DNA of 64,000 nt, taken from the NCBI RefSeq assembly GCF_949987535.1, contig NC_080074.1, positions 23,085,268 to 23,149,267 of the forward strand, written 5' to 3'. Positions 1-10,620 of the stretch are shown one piece after another (positions within the stretch are counted from its first letter, which is position 1; every line of letters starts with the position of its first letter). The notes under the pieces were generated by a model. It made no database searches, had not been told where the DNA came from, and saw only the letters and a program-made list of their open reading frames with translations. The DNA comes from Balaenoptera acutorostrata. Taxonomy: Eukaryota; Chordata; Mammalia; Artiodactyla; Balaenopteridae. A program made the translations under genes and the position numbers.

Positions 1-16
1 ATTAATCATTAGAGAA

Positions 17-529
17 ATGCAAATCAAAACTACAATGAGATATCATCTCACACCGGTCAGAATGGCCATCATCAAAAAATCTAGAAACAATAAATGCTGG
101 AGAGGGTGTGGAGGAAAGGGAACACTCTTGCACTGTTGGTGGGAATGTAAATTGATACAGCCACTATGGAGAACAGTATGGAGGTTCCTTAAAAAACTAC
201 AAATAGAACTACCATACGACCCAGCAATCCCACTACTGGGCATATACCCTGAGAAAACCATAGGTCAAAAAGAGTCATGTACCAAAATGTTCATTGCAGC
301 TCTATTTACAATAGCCAGGACATGGAAGCAACCTAAATGTCCATCGACAGATGAATGGATAAAGAAGATGTGGCACATATATACAATGGAATATTACTCA
401 GCCATAAAAAGAAATGAAATGGAGGTATTTGTAATGAGGTGGATGGAGTTAGAGTCTGTCATACAGAGTGAAGTAAGTCAGAAAGAGAAAAACAAATACA
501 GTATGCTAACACATATATACGGAATCTAA
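17..529 (+). pseudogene. L1 ORF2 C-terminal fragment (170 codons, open)
   Basis: This open frame matches the C-terminal part of the L1 ORF2 protein, whose endonuclease and reverse transcriptase drive retrotransposition. Only the region after the RT domain is present. A Cys-rich motif of the form C-x3-C-x7-H-x4-C lies at residues 27, 31, 39 and 44, and the frame ends in the usual HIYGI-stop. The frame has no internal stops, which fits a young copy. The N-terminal domains, if present, lie outside the window. The first ATG is internal to the parental protein, so this is not an independent gene. Confidence 0.9.
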
Positions 530-753
530 GGAAAAAAAAAAAAAGGCCATGAAGAACCTAGTGGCAAGACGGGAATAAAGACACAGACCTACTAGAGAAT
601 GGACTTGAGGATATGGGGAGGGGGTGAGGGGAGATGTGACAGGGTAAGAGAGTGTCATGGACATATATACACTACCAAATGTAAAATAGATAGCTAGTGG
701 GAAGCAGCCGCATAGCACAGGGAGATCAGCTCGGTGCTTTGTAACCACCTAGA

Positions 754-783
754 GGGGTGGGATGGGGAGGGTGGGAGGGAGGG
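754..783 (+). other. G-quadruplex-capable run in L1 3' UTR
   Basis: Six runs of three or more G are separated by very short loops. Equivalent runs occur at 1392-1417, 4757-4780 and 46501-46530, and as C-rich sequence on the plus strand at 24542-24569. All lie at the same place in L1 3' UTRs. G-rich polypurine tracts are a known feature of mammalian L1 3' UTRs. Folding is inferred from the pattern only. Confidence 0.7.
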
Positions 784-916
784 AGATGCAAGAGGGAAGA
801 GAAATGGGAACATATTGTATATGTATAACTGATTCACTTTTTTATAAAGCAGATGCTAACACACTATTGTAAGGCAATTATACTTCAATAAAGATGTTTG
901 AAAAAAAAAAAAAAAA

Positions 917-1541
917 GAGTCATGTACCACAATGTTCTTTGCAGCTCCATTTACAATAACCAGGACATGGAAGCAACCTAAGTGTCCATCGACAGATGAA
1001 TGGATAAAGAAGATGTGGCACATATATACAATGGAATATTACTCAGTCATAAAAAGAAATGAAATTGAGTTATTTGTAGTGAGGTGGATGGACCTAGAGA
1101 CTGTCATACAGAGTGAAGTAAGTCAGAAAGAGAAAAACAAATACCATATGCTAACACATATATATGGAATCGAAAAAAAAAAAGTGGTTCTGAAGAACCT
1201 AGGGGCAGGACAGGAATAAAGACGCAAATGTAGAGAATGGACTTGAGGACACGGAGAGGGGGAAGTGTAAGCTGGGACGAAGTGAGAGAGTGACACGGAC
1301 ATTTATACACTACCAAATGTAAAACAGCTAGCTAGTGGGAAGCAGCTGCATAGCACAGGGAGATCAGCTCTGTGCTTTGTGTCCACCTAGAGGGGTGGGA
1401 TAGGGAGGGTGGGAGGGAGACGCAAGAAGGAGCGGGGAGGGGGATATATGTATAGGTATAGCTGATTCACTTTGTTATACAGCAGAAACTAACACCACAA
1501 TGTAAAACAATTATACTCCAATAAAGATGTTTAAAAAAAAA
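917..1541 (+). mobile_element. L1 LINE 3' end, second copy in tandem
   Basis: This copy starts abruptly inside the ORF2 C-terminus and runs through the 3' UTR, AATAAA (1520-1525) and an A-run (1533-1541). Frame 932-1219 shows the ORF2 C-terminus, but the terminal TAA has become GAA, so the frame reads on into the adjacent A-rich sequence. It differs from the first copy at many sites and belongs to a somewhat different or older subfamily. Its start coincides with the consensus position where the 46009 copy starts. It could be the right half of an older L1 split by the first copy. Confidence 0.88.
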
Positions 1542-1548
1542 GAAAATA

Positions 1549-2126
1549 TGATTTCTACATTCAATGGAATGTTATTCAGCCTTAAAAACAACAACATGGA
1601 TGAAACTGGAGGACATTATGCTAAGTGAAATAAGCCAGACACAGAAGAAAAATGCTATGTGATACCACTTATATGATGACTCTAAAATAGTCAAATTTAG
1701 AGCAGAGAGTAGAACAGAGGTTGCCAGAAGATAGGGGTTTGGGGGGAAATGGGGAGGTACAAAGTGTCGAAGGGTACAAAATGTCAGTTATACAGGATGA
1801 GCAAGTCTGAAGATCTACTGTTTAGCACTATGCCTTTATATAGTATATATGTATAATATTAATATATGTATGCCTATAGTTAACACTGTATTGTATACTG
1901 AAAATTTTGCTGTGAGGGTAGATTTTATGTTGTGTCTTTATTACAAAAATCGGTAATAAAGAAGGAAGGAGGAAACTTGGAGGTGCTAGATATGTTTATG
2001 GCATAGATTATGATGATGGTTTCACAGGTGTATATTTATCTCCAAATTTAACAAGTTGTATACATTAAATATGTACAGTTTTTTGTATGTCAGTCATACC
2101 TCAATAAAATGATTTAACAAAAAAAG
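1549..2126 (+). mobile_element. Ancient L1 (L1MA/L1MB-like) 3' end
   Basis: The start encodes the decayed ORF2 C-terminus (an FNGMLFSLK-like stretch). It is followed by an AT-rich 3' UTR and an A-rich tail after an ATAAAA-type signal near 2104. It is far more diverged than the two L1 tails to its left. The left edge directly abuts the A-tail of the preceding copy. Confidence 0.75.
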
Positions 2127-2224
2127 TTAAGTTGACTCACATTGGAGGGGGTGGAAGTTATTCATTTATAATTTTGCTTAAGATTGAAGCAAATACTGAC
2201 ATCATTTCTATTTTCATTTATCCA

Positions 2225-2345
2225 GGCAGTCATTACACAGATATTGATTCAATGCCTACTATGTGCCAGGTTCTGTGCTGGTCCATACCGGCCCAAAATT
2301 GGCAAGTCAATATGGCCCTTTCTATGTTGCAGTTGTTTGTATAAG
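2225..2345 (-). mobile_element. L2 LINE fragment
   Basis: The plus strand reads the reverse complement of the L2 3' end (the 'CCTACTATGTGCCAGG' type motif). It is short and diverged. Confidence 0.55.
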
Positions 2346-3510
2346 TAAAAGAGAAAAAGAGGAAATCTAACAACATTCTAGAGAATAACATTAAGGGTGA
2401 GAAGAGGTATCATGGAGGAAAATAAGGATCAGAGTAAAAACATGAAAATATAACAAACAAAAAAATGAATGAAGCAATTAAAGAAAAATATAGTGGAAAA
2501 GAAATAAATGATGGAACTTCTATGAGGAAATGAAAAACCGTAAATGTATATTGGAAAGGCTTGTTACTAGTGTTGAAAGCAAAACTCCATTAGAGAAACA
2601 GAGGGCAGTAATTGAACATAGCAGTAACTGGATTGAACAGAGTAATGAATTGTACCTGGGAAATTTTCAGAGGCTGGAATGAAACTGAACAAAAAAAGAG
2701 GTATAAAGATCAGATGGTCTGCATATCAATTTCAAATTGCTAGTTAGATGTCTATGTGAATGACTCATTGTTTCTCATTTTCTTTCCCAAAATCTCATCT
2801 TTTGTAAATCCAGCAAAGCTGGCTGTGTAGTTAGGTAGAATGAGCCTGGGTCATCGAGTAGCCTCAGTTTAAGAACAAGTACGCTGAGTAGGATTGCATT
2901 TCTCTTTCCAAGCTCAGTAAAGCCCATCTTACAAAGTATTGGAAGCATGTCTCTGCACAATAATTCCCAGAAATGCATTTCACAGCCTTTAGTGGAATGA
3001 AATTAGTAGCTAATTTACAGCCCCAGAAGGTTTACCAGACACTTCCTCTTAAATGCAATTTGTGTTTAAAATAATGATCCCATGTGGTATTTGTTTTCTC
3101 ATAAAGTGAACTTAAAAGTAAGCAAAAAAAGAGATTTCTGCTCCACAAAATCAGTCATCTGGGATTTGATTGAGGTTCTTTACTTATTTATATGTTTCAT
3201 CTATGGTGGTTCATTAGGTCTACTTAGATTATTGCTTGGTAAAGGCAGTATATTTGCCGAGTATGAATGTGGGGAAGAAAAGACAATTAAAAGAAACGAC
3301 AAGAAAATGCACACAAAGTGTTAGGCCCACATTTGGAAATTAAGTTTGTCAGCGTTTCAGCTGAGATTTTGTTAGGCCCCTTTACCCGGAGGTGCCACCG
3401 TGGGCCTGTACAGTTTTCTTCTATCCTGCTTGGCTGTGGCACCCGGCCTTCTTCCTAGGCCTGTGCAGGTTACTTTGACATTGCAGTTCATCCGGTGGTT
3501 TCTGTCGTTT
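2346..3510. other. No recognised feature (A-rich then mixed unique DNA)
   Basis: The first 700 bases are A-rich on the plus strand. I see no repeat consensus, splice-bounded reading frame or RNA gene. Frames of 60-80 codons here show no recognisable domain. Confidence 0.5.
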
Positions 3511-3511
3511 T

Positions 3512-3622
3512 CTACTTGAGAAAAGTGGAGGCCGGAGAAACTAAGTGACTTCCCCACGTTCCCATCTAAGTCGGCAGCAGAGCCAAGCTGCAGTTCTCAA
3601 GCATATCCTTCACCATCCAGGC
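3512..3622 (+). mobile_element. MIR SINE fragment (weak)
   Basis: The order 'gagaaactaagtgacttccc', an AGCAGAGCCAAG-like block and a trailing TTCTCAAGC resembles the MIR core and 3' part. It is diverged. Confidence 0.45.
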
Positions 3623-4260
3623 GGTGGCTCAGCTTTGTTCCAGGTTTATTCACTAGGACAGGAGAGTGTGGGTGCTGCTGGAGGATGTTCTGGGGGCTGG
3701 ATGTTACTGTGAGAAAACCAACGCATCATTAGAACACGTTCTTATGCGGTTCTCATCTCGTATTGAAAACTTAGTACAAGGGACATTATTCAGTTTTATT
3801 AACGTATCAGTGCTGTGCCCCGAAAAAACATTGCTTTCATGAAGTAAAAGGAAAAAGTAAAGCAGAGTTCAGTTTTGATGATTTTCTTTTCTTTTTATTT
3901 TTAGGTTATTCTTTCCTGGTCCAGAAAGCCCTTACCCTCCCCATTCACTTCCCTCCTAGTTACAAGCGCCAACTGTCCTTTCTGGTAGTCAGACAGCTTT
4001 CCATTATTAGTCTCTGCATTTTATTTAAAATCGTATGACCCAGTTGGAAACCAGAGGTCTATGGTTTCTTCCTAGGAGGTTTGAGAGAGACAAAGCTGCA
4101 AAGTTAGATCCCTTCCCCTCTCAGAGGCTGTATGGGAATGAGGAACGTGTATTTTTAACTCTTTTTTGTAAGTACAAAAGAGAACCACAGTGGGCTTCCA
4201 ACCTGAGCCATTTCAGCCTAATTGCCTTCCTGACTTTTTTGTCTGACATGACTTATCTAG
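3623..4260. other. No recognised feature
   Basis: Unique sequence with a pyrimidine-rich stretch at 3884-3903. No gene or repeat could be assigned. Confidence 0.5.
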
Positions 4261-4261
4261 A

Positions 4262-4443
4262 ACAATGGTTCTCAAACTTGAGTGGGCATCAGAATCACCT
4301 GGAGGGCTTGTTAAAACACAGATTACTGAGTCCCACCCCCAGAGTTTCTGATTCTGTAGGTTAAGGGTGGGGCCTGATAATTTGCATCGCTACAAATGCC
4401 CAGGTGATACTGATCTGGGGGCTACACTTTGAGAACTACTGCC
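4262..4443 (+). mobile_element. hAT-Charlie MITE (MER3/MER5-like)
   Basis: The ends form imperfect terminal inverted repeats: CAATGGTTCTCAAACTTGAG at the left, and the reverse complement of TTTGAGAACTACTG at the right. The interior carries the CAGAATCACCTGG and GGGTGGGGCCTG blocks typical of small non-autonomous Charlie elements. It has no coding capacity. Confidence 0.8.
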
Positions 4444-4540
4444 CTAGAGCAATGGTTTTCACATCTGGCTACATTAGAATTATCTAGGGGAGCTTTTTTA
4501 AAAAGACCAATGTGATAGAATGTGATAGAATAGCTCTGTA

Positions 4541-4670
4541 TCTTTTTTTTTTGGCTGCTCCAGACGGCTTCTGGGATCTTAGTTCTCCGACCAGGGATCA
4601 ACCCAGGTGGAAGCACAGAGACCTAACTACAGTGGAAGCACAGAGTCCTAACCCCTGGACCACCAGGGAA
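4541..4670 (-). mobile_element. CHR-1-type tRNA-derived SINE, truncated
   Basis: A T-run at 4541-4552 is the antisense tail. The sequence then runs to the antisense of the SINE head at 4657-4670. Read on the minus strand it starts 'ttccctggtggtccaggggt', the 5' head of artiodactyl/cetacean tRNA-Glu SINEs. It sits inside a larger insert, directly joined to an L1 3' UTR. Confidence 0.75.
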
Positions 4671-4909
4671 TATATACACTACCATGTGTAAAATAGCTAG
4701 CTAGTGGGAACCTGCTGTATAGCACGGGGAGCTCAGCTCGGTGCTCCTAGATGTGTGGGATGGGAGGTGGGGTGGGAGAGAGGTCCAAGACGGAGGGGAT
4801 ATATGTATACATATAGCTGATTCACTTTGTTGTACAGCAGAAACTAACACAACATTGTAAAACCACTATATTCCAATAAAAAAAAAATTAAAAAAAAATT
4901 TTTTAAATA
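4671..4909 (+). mobile_element. 5'-truncated L1 3' UTR with A-rich tail
   Basis: It begins at the 'atatatacactacca' point of the L1 3' UTR and ends with CAATAAA and a long A-rich tail (4877-4909). No ORF2 sequence is present. With the antisense SINE to its left it forms one insert flanked by a 13-bp target-site duplication (4500-4512 and 4910-4922). Confidence 0.85.
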
Positions 4910-5010
4910 AAAAAGACCAATGCTAGATCCCAGCCCCAGAGATACTCATTTGGGGGTAAAGGATGGACAATGGCATTTTAAAAACTTTTCTGGATGATTC
5001 TTCCAACTGT

Positions 5011-5935
5011 GCTCCAAACCCTATGAGACGCTAAGTGTCAAGTTCCCATTTTTAACCAGCTTCTCTCCTTGAATGTCTTGGGAATGCAGCTTGAACTGGC
5101 ACTTCCTATGCCTTCCACCATAAACTCTCTGATGCCACTTCTTCTTTTCGCAAAACTATCGTCTTGAATAGCCTTCTTTCAGATGAGGCTCAGCTACTAA
5201 CATAGGAAAACAAATCAGTAAGTACTGCCTGGGACAGCTTGCTGTATCCTATTAACCAATCTCTAGCCTGAAGAGGTTTCCAGGCATTTTGATAAAGGAG
5301 TACATAATTTAGGTGATCAATTTGGGGCTTTCATTTCAACCCTTGAAAGTGCCTCATGGTTTTGATGCAACTAATTCCATTATTAAGGAACATCACACAG
5401 CTCCATAGTTAATTAGATTTTTACAAACAAACAGATTCTCATGTCCTTTTCTCAGATTCTTTCAATGACAAGATGAAATGAAATTTCTCCTAACACGAGT
5501 AAGATTATACCCTTTACAATTCCCTGCTCAGGGCCTCTAATGCTACTGCTTTAACAGTTAAACAAAATGTTGTCTTGAGTTTTTCGGGGTTTTTGGGTTT
5601 TTTTTTTTTTCTTTCCATGTTTCTTTCTCATCCAACGTGTACACAGCTCTTAGAAAAATCATCTTCTATTCTTATTGTCAGTGCCCTGAAGAGAAAAGAG
5701 CTTGGGTATTCATTTCATGTGTGTTACCTGAAAGGCAAAATATTATTAGGAAGACAGTAATAATATTACCCATTGTCATAGGGTCATTACTGTACTGTAA
5801 ATGATGCTCAGACTAAACTAGAAAACATAGCATGTCAGAGTAATTTCAACCAATAGATCATATTCACAAGCAATTAAATTTGTGGTAGAAATATGGCATG
5901 CATCTGACTTTTGCCCAATTATAAAAATAACTGAC
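5011..5935. other. No recognised feature
   Basis: Unique sequence with a T-run near 5598-5611. No repeat, exon or RNA gene was recognised. Confidence 0.5.
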
Positions 5936-6080
5936 TTTTGCAATGCGCTGGTCACAATGTTGGGTGCTTTATAGACACTGCCTCAGTTAATTCTTCCAAC
6001 AGACATGAGTCTGGTACAAATTAGGAGACTGAAGTTCAGAAAGTAAAATGTCTTGCCTGAACCTAAGCAATCTTGAAAGT
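5936..6080 (+). mobile_element. MIR SINE
   Basis: The block order follows MIR: a TTGGGTGCTTTATAGACACT region, CTCAGTTAATTCTTCCAACA, then GGAGACTGAAGTTCAGAAAG. It is diverged. Confidence 0.65.
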
Positions 6081-6084
6081 GGAA

Positions 6085-6187
6085 GGTCCCTGAAGGCAGG
6101 ATCACTATTGTATTCCCAGTGCCTGGAATAATGTAGCACTTGGGCACTCAATAAATATCTTTTGAATGACAGAATGAATAAATGAAT
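6085..6187 (+). mobile_element. L2 LINE 3' end
   Basis: The sequence 'AGTGCCTGGAATAATGTAG' followed by CTCAATAAATATCTTTTGAA matches the L2 3' terminus, including the short terminal GAATGA-type repeats. Confidence 0.75.
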
Positions 6188-7550
6188 CTGATTCTAGAGC
6201 CCACGTTATTTATCACCCATTAGGTATTCCTGCCCAAACGAATGGCCTGGGAGCAGATGTCTAGATATTAGCTAAGGGGCTGTGGGAAGAGGCACTTGCC
6301 ACCCAGCCTCTACCAGATAATACGCAGGACCACCCACTTTTTACTTGACACATGGCTGAGGCACGTACAGAAGTCTGTGGCTCTACTTCCTAAACAGAGA
6401 TGGGGCAGAGGCAGGGAAGAATCTTGCAATCTCAGTAGTAAATTCAAGTCACCAGCCTTGGGCTCTGACTATGCCATATCCTGACACTTAATCTGTCTAT
6501 TGTACACACCAGTAAAATTGCTAACATGCAGTAATAGAGACTGACAACCATGAAAACATTTATAGCAAGAAAACTCCATCCATCAGTTCAATAGGAATCT
6601 AATTTAAAGCTTTAGAATCAACACTCTTTTCTTATCTGTTCACTACATACCATCCATTCCCATACTATTACACGGGCAATTTTTGTTATAGAGTATAACC
6701 ACAAGAGTCATCAAATCTATATAATTATTAAACAAGGCACTCATAATCATCACCTAATCATAAGCCTTTGTAATCAGAATAGTCCCGTAACTTGATATGA
6801 TTTTAATTTATAAAATGCCTTCTATAAAATGCATTCATTGATATATCTAAATGTTGTGACAAATTAATAATCAGCTCTGTATAGATGTAACTATATTTTA
6901 AGTAATAACAGAACAGGCAAATCTTTAAATAAATTAAACGTATTAACAGTGGCTGTACTACCTCTTCTGTGCAGCAAACTGTCCTTCATTAATTATTTAA
7001 AGTGTTTACAGCTTATAAATATATTTATATGATTTTATAACTCTGATTGACAATCACTAATGAAATAGTACTTTAAGGTGTTCAGTACAATACAAAAGGA
7101 AAAGGCTGATCTAGTTATAATGTTTAGATGTGTGTATTTGTGTGTGCATGTATGGACACATATGTGGAATCAAAAGTATGAGCAGTCATCATGGAAGGTT
7201 CACCCTACTGTATCAGTGTGGGAGCTATGATTTTTATTGCAGCCAGAATGACTTTATACTATTCTTTAATATGCTTCAGCAGTGATAACTTGGTCGTTGA
7301 CTGCCGAATCACACTAGAGGTGAGGCAAGAAAGTATCCAATATTCATTTTTATAGCTCCATTATAAGATACACTGTCAGATGCAGCCTGCAAGTAAGTCA
7401 GAAAGGAGAGAACCAAGAGTGTTTTCAGGCTTTTTTTCTGGAATATTTGCTTTTAGTACTGTTGCATCTTTATAAAATACGGTTATTCACCAGTGGAGCT
7501 TTCTAAAATCATCCAAATGCATATATGTGTGCATCCAGAGGAAGGTGGGG
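6188..7550. other. Unique AT-rich block; possible conserved non-coding DNA at about 6600-7110
   Basis: No transposable element is recognised. The stretch 6600-7110 is AT-rich but not simple repeat. It contains several TAATTA/ATTAAT cores of the kind bound by homeodomain proteins (for example near 6988-6996). That look is common in developmental enhancers, but it is only suggestive without cross-species alignment. Confidence 0.3.
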
Positions 7551-7603
7551 GAGATACAGAGACAGACAGAGAGAGAGAGAAGAAAGAAGAAGAGATAGAG
7601 GTT
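7551..7603. repeat. GA-rich microsatellite
   Basis: An imperfect purine run of GA and GAA units. It forms no array with spacers. Confidence 0.8.
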
Positions 7604-8300
7604 GGGACCAGAGTTTCTAGAATTTCTTAGCCTGAGCAAAATGCTCATTCCTATCCTGAAGCACCCCTTCAGTGATGGATGCAGACAAATGAGGAAGGTT
7701 TTTCTTGGCATTTAGCCTCAGTACCTACCCCCATCTATTTACATGTTCTGAATCCCTATGTATTTTCATTCCCAAGCTCTAGGATCTGCAAACAAGGGTA
7801 GGTCAGGAAGCATGGGCAGGTGTATATAAGGCAGTCATTCTGCCATCTTTCTGTGCAGTGGTAGCACTAAGGGACAGCTTAAAAGAGAGTCTTTAACCCC
7901 CACCTGTATCAATCCACTACCAAGGTACTACAAATACATGTATGCTAATATAAGTAAAAACTGTGAGCCTGCTATGCAAACTCAGCTGTAAGACAAGTTC
8001 CCTAGCACCCTTACCAATCAAATCACCACCCCTGAGGCCTTACTATTTCAAAATCCTGGAGTAGCCACTGCATGTGTGTAATCCAATACCTTCCGATTCA
8101 TTCACTCTGCAGCAGGTTAACAATTATTTATCCTATTTGTGGAGCCCAAGGGCAGGGGAACAAATCCAGAAAAGGGAGGCTTTTCTACATCCTGAAATCA
8201 AGAAAAAAGGCCTATTCCATGAGCTATGATCTCCTAGTACAATATTGTGAACTGAATCTGGAACCTATTTAGAGATATCCTCACTTCTAGAGCTCTTAAG
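7604..8300. other. No recognised feature
   Basis: Unique sequence. No repeat or gene was assigned. Confidence 0.5.
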
Positions 8301-9225
8301 TTATTCAATACCTTTTGAGGGAGGAAACATTCTTAGAAGAGAGAAGGAGATTAAGAAAAGTGCTAATGCAAGGAAATAACATGAGCTGAAACTTAAAAGG
8401 TGAGTTGGTGTGTTCTCTAAGTGGCTGTGGGGCAGAGGGAGGGAAAGGTAGTGGCAAGTTCAAGGCAAAGGGATCAAAGAGAAGAGGCGTGGAAACTGAG
8501 AAAGTGTGGTTCCACAAGAGCAGGAACTAAGTCTGCCACATCCAGTACTGTATCCCCAGAGCTTAGCATAGTGCTTGTAACATAAGAAGCATTCTCTATA
8601 TATCTGAATACTGAATGAACAAACCAATTAACTACAGGTAGTTCAGTGTGGCTAATGCATGGGAGTGATGAGCATGGGGGGAGCAATAAATCTTCGAGAT
8701 AAGCAGGGCCAGATCATGATGATCTTTATGGGCCAAGCTCTGGACTTGGGGCATTGTAGACAAAAGGAAGCCTTTGAGAAAATTTTAAGCAGACGAGTAA
8801 CATGGCCACAGTTACATTTTGGAAAATCACCCTGGGAGCTATGTGAGACTGGGAGACCAAGTAGGAGTAGAATGACATATAATCCGGGTGAGAAATGATG
8901 AGAACCTAATCTAAAAAAGCAAGAGTGAAGGCAGAGGGAAGAGGTGGATTCTACAGATGGTGTGCAAGTGGGACTGGTAAGATTTGGTGACCAATAGACA
9001 CGGAGATGAGAAAATGGAAGGAATGACGTGTGACCCTCAGCTTGCATGCCTGCTGGTACCCTTCATTACATTCACAAAGAGGGAGATTGGTTTGGGAGAA
9101 AGAGAATGAGTTCCATTTTGGACATGTTGAGGATCTAGGGAACATTCAAGGGAAGTTGGCCAGCAGGGGGCTAGGTATTTAGAAATAGAATTCAGGCAGG
9201 TCTGGTCTTGGTCAGAAGGGTCTGA
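8301..9225 (-). mobile_element. L2 LINE 3' region, diverged
   Basis: The plus strand reads the antisense of the L2 distal region: a GAGCTGAAACTTAAAAGGTG block, then GGGCCAGATCATGATGATC, AAGCAGACGAGTAACATGG and TTCCATTTTGGACATGTTGA, in the same order as the copies at 36775 and 51994. A short sense-strand L2 3' end (8515-8625) interrupts it. Edges are approximate. Confidence 0.6.
8515..8625 (+). mobile_element. L2 LINE 3' end inside an antisense L2
   Basis: The blocks AGCAGGAACTAAGTCTG, TATCCCCAGAGCTTAGCATA and ACTGAATGAACAAA match the sense L2 3' terminus. Confidence 0.65.
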
Positions 9226-9329
9226 TTTACAGTGTCACTCCCCCAGTGCTTCACATTACGAGGAACTAGTTAGAGGAAACTGTTGATTTATGTTTGAGGA
9301 AGTTAAACACGATTAAGATCCTGCTTATT

Positions 9330-10232
9330 CATTCATTCCACAAATATCCAACTGCCTCCTCAACATCTTCACTTGTCTAAAAGATATGTCAAACTCAACA
9401 TGGCTAAAACTAAGTTCCTAATCTTCCCTGAAAAACTTCTCCACCTGCAGCAGCCTTCCCCCTTCCCCCCATCTCATTTGATGGAGGCTGCGTCTTTCTA
9501 ATTGCTCAGGCCAAAAATCATGAATGCGTGGACGCTAGGTGCCTCTCTGTCTCTCTTAATCCAAATCCAGCTACCAGAAAATCCTGTTGGCTCTACCCTC
9601 AGAATCTGACCACTCCTCAACTCTTTCACTGCTGCCTCTCTGAAAGGCAGCAGTATATATCTCTTGTCTATATTACAGCAGTGGCCTCCTAATTGATATC
9701 CTGCCTCCACCCTTATCTCTATTCAGGCTTTTCTCAATATAGCAGCCAAAGAGGTCCTATCAAGATGTAAGATCTGACCTCACCTGTCCTATCATTCTCC
9801 CCCAAGCTCCTTGTATTCCAAACCCAAAATACCTTCTTGCTGTTCCCTGTTCATTCCAGCACACGCCTACCTCGTGACCCATGTACTCGCTATTCCATTC
9901 TCTGGGATGCTCCTCCCCCAGGTAGCTACATAATTCACCTCCTTCTCGTCCTTCATCAATCTCATTTTCTTCAAGGGGGTCTTCTCCAATTCCTTATCTA
10001 AAAGTATACCTCCCCAACATCCTTCTCTAATTTTTTTTCTACAGTACATATAACAATCTAACTATATATTTCACCTATTTGCCTTTTTCCCTCCACGAGA
10101 ATGCAATTTCATGAAGAGAATGAATTTTGTTTTGATGAGTGGCTTTTCCCCAGCACACATGATAGCACTAGAATAGAATATTCTGTTGTGTAGATGAATA
10201 TCTCAATATTCTATCTCAGTCAATAAATACTT
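9330..10232 (+). mobile_element. Long L2 LINE 3' copy
   Basis: A roughly 900-bp sense copy. Recognisable blocks in order are AAATCCTGTTGGCTCTACC, TACAGCAGTGGCCTCCTAAT, a CAATATAGCAGCCAAAGAGG stretch, and the 3' terminus CAGTCAATAAATACTTG. The reading frame is destroyed. A perfect 10-bp hairpin lies at 9628-9654. Confidence 0.75.
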
Positions 10233-10261
10233 GCTAGAGGAAAGGAAGGGAGGGAGGATGG

Positions 10262-10620
10262 ATAGACTGAATGTCTATGTGCTGAGCATTATCAATTATG
10301 TACAGGATCATAAAATACAATTGACCTTTGAACAACACAGATTTGAACTGCATGGGTCCACTTATATGTGGATCTTTTTCAATAGTAAGTACTGCAGTAC
10401 TACATGATCTGAGGTTGGTTGAATCTGGGGATGCAGAACTGCGGGTATGGAGGAACCATGGATAAGGAAGTTCCAATTATAAGTTATATGTGGATTTTCA
10501 ACTGCTTGGAGGGTCAGCACCCCTAACCCTCACATTGTTCAAGGGTCAACTGTATGTGTTTCTGCCCTCCTTGAAATCTGTTGGCAGAAATAAGACACAT
10601 TCCCATGCAAAAAGTTAAGG
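10262..10620 (-). mobile_element. L2 fragment split by a Tigger element (weak)
   Basis: Sequence on both sides of the Tigger copy reads like the antisense L2 terminus: TGTCTATGTGCTGAGCATT at the left and CTGCCCTCCTTGAAATC at the right. It is diverged. Confidence 0.4.
10318..10552. mobile_element. Tigger-type (Tc1/mariner) non-autonomous DNA transposon
   Basis: The terminal inverted repeats are CAATTGACCTTTGAACAACA at the left and the reverse complement of TTGTTCAAGGGTCAACTG at the right. The copy is flanked by TA on both sides (10316-10317 and 10553-10554), the expected Tc1/mariner target duplication. At 235 bp it is an internally deleted copy without a transposase. Confidence 0.85.

Larger units (their letters stand above)
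1..916 (+). mobile_element. Young L1 LINE, 3' end (truncated by window edge)
   Basis: The segment holds the C-terminal end of L1 ORF2, a 3' UTR, an AATAAA signal at 887-892 and an A-run at 901-916. It is very close to the copy at 46009-46655 over the shared part, including a distinctive internal A-run just after the ORF2 stop and the same G-rich stretch. This places both in the same recent cetartiodactyl L1 group. The element continues beyond the left edge, so its 5' end and left target-site copy cannot be seen. Right after the A-run comes a second L1 tail, so this copy may have inserted into that one. Confidence 0.93.
4448..5010 (+). mobile_element. Second Charlie MITE (MER20-like), split by an insertion
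   Basis: The left part (4448-4512) carries the GGTTTTCACATCTGGCTACA and GGGGAGCTTTT blocks. The right part resumes at 4923. The two halves are separated by 4513-4909 and share a 13-bp duplicated junction (4500-4512 and 4910-4922). The right TIR is decayed, so the end is approximate. Confidence 0.7.
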
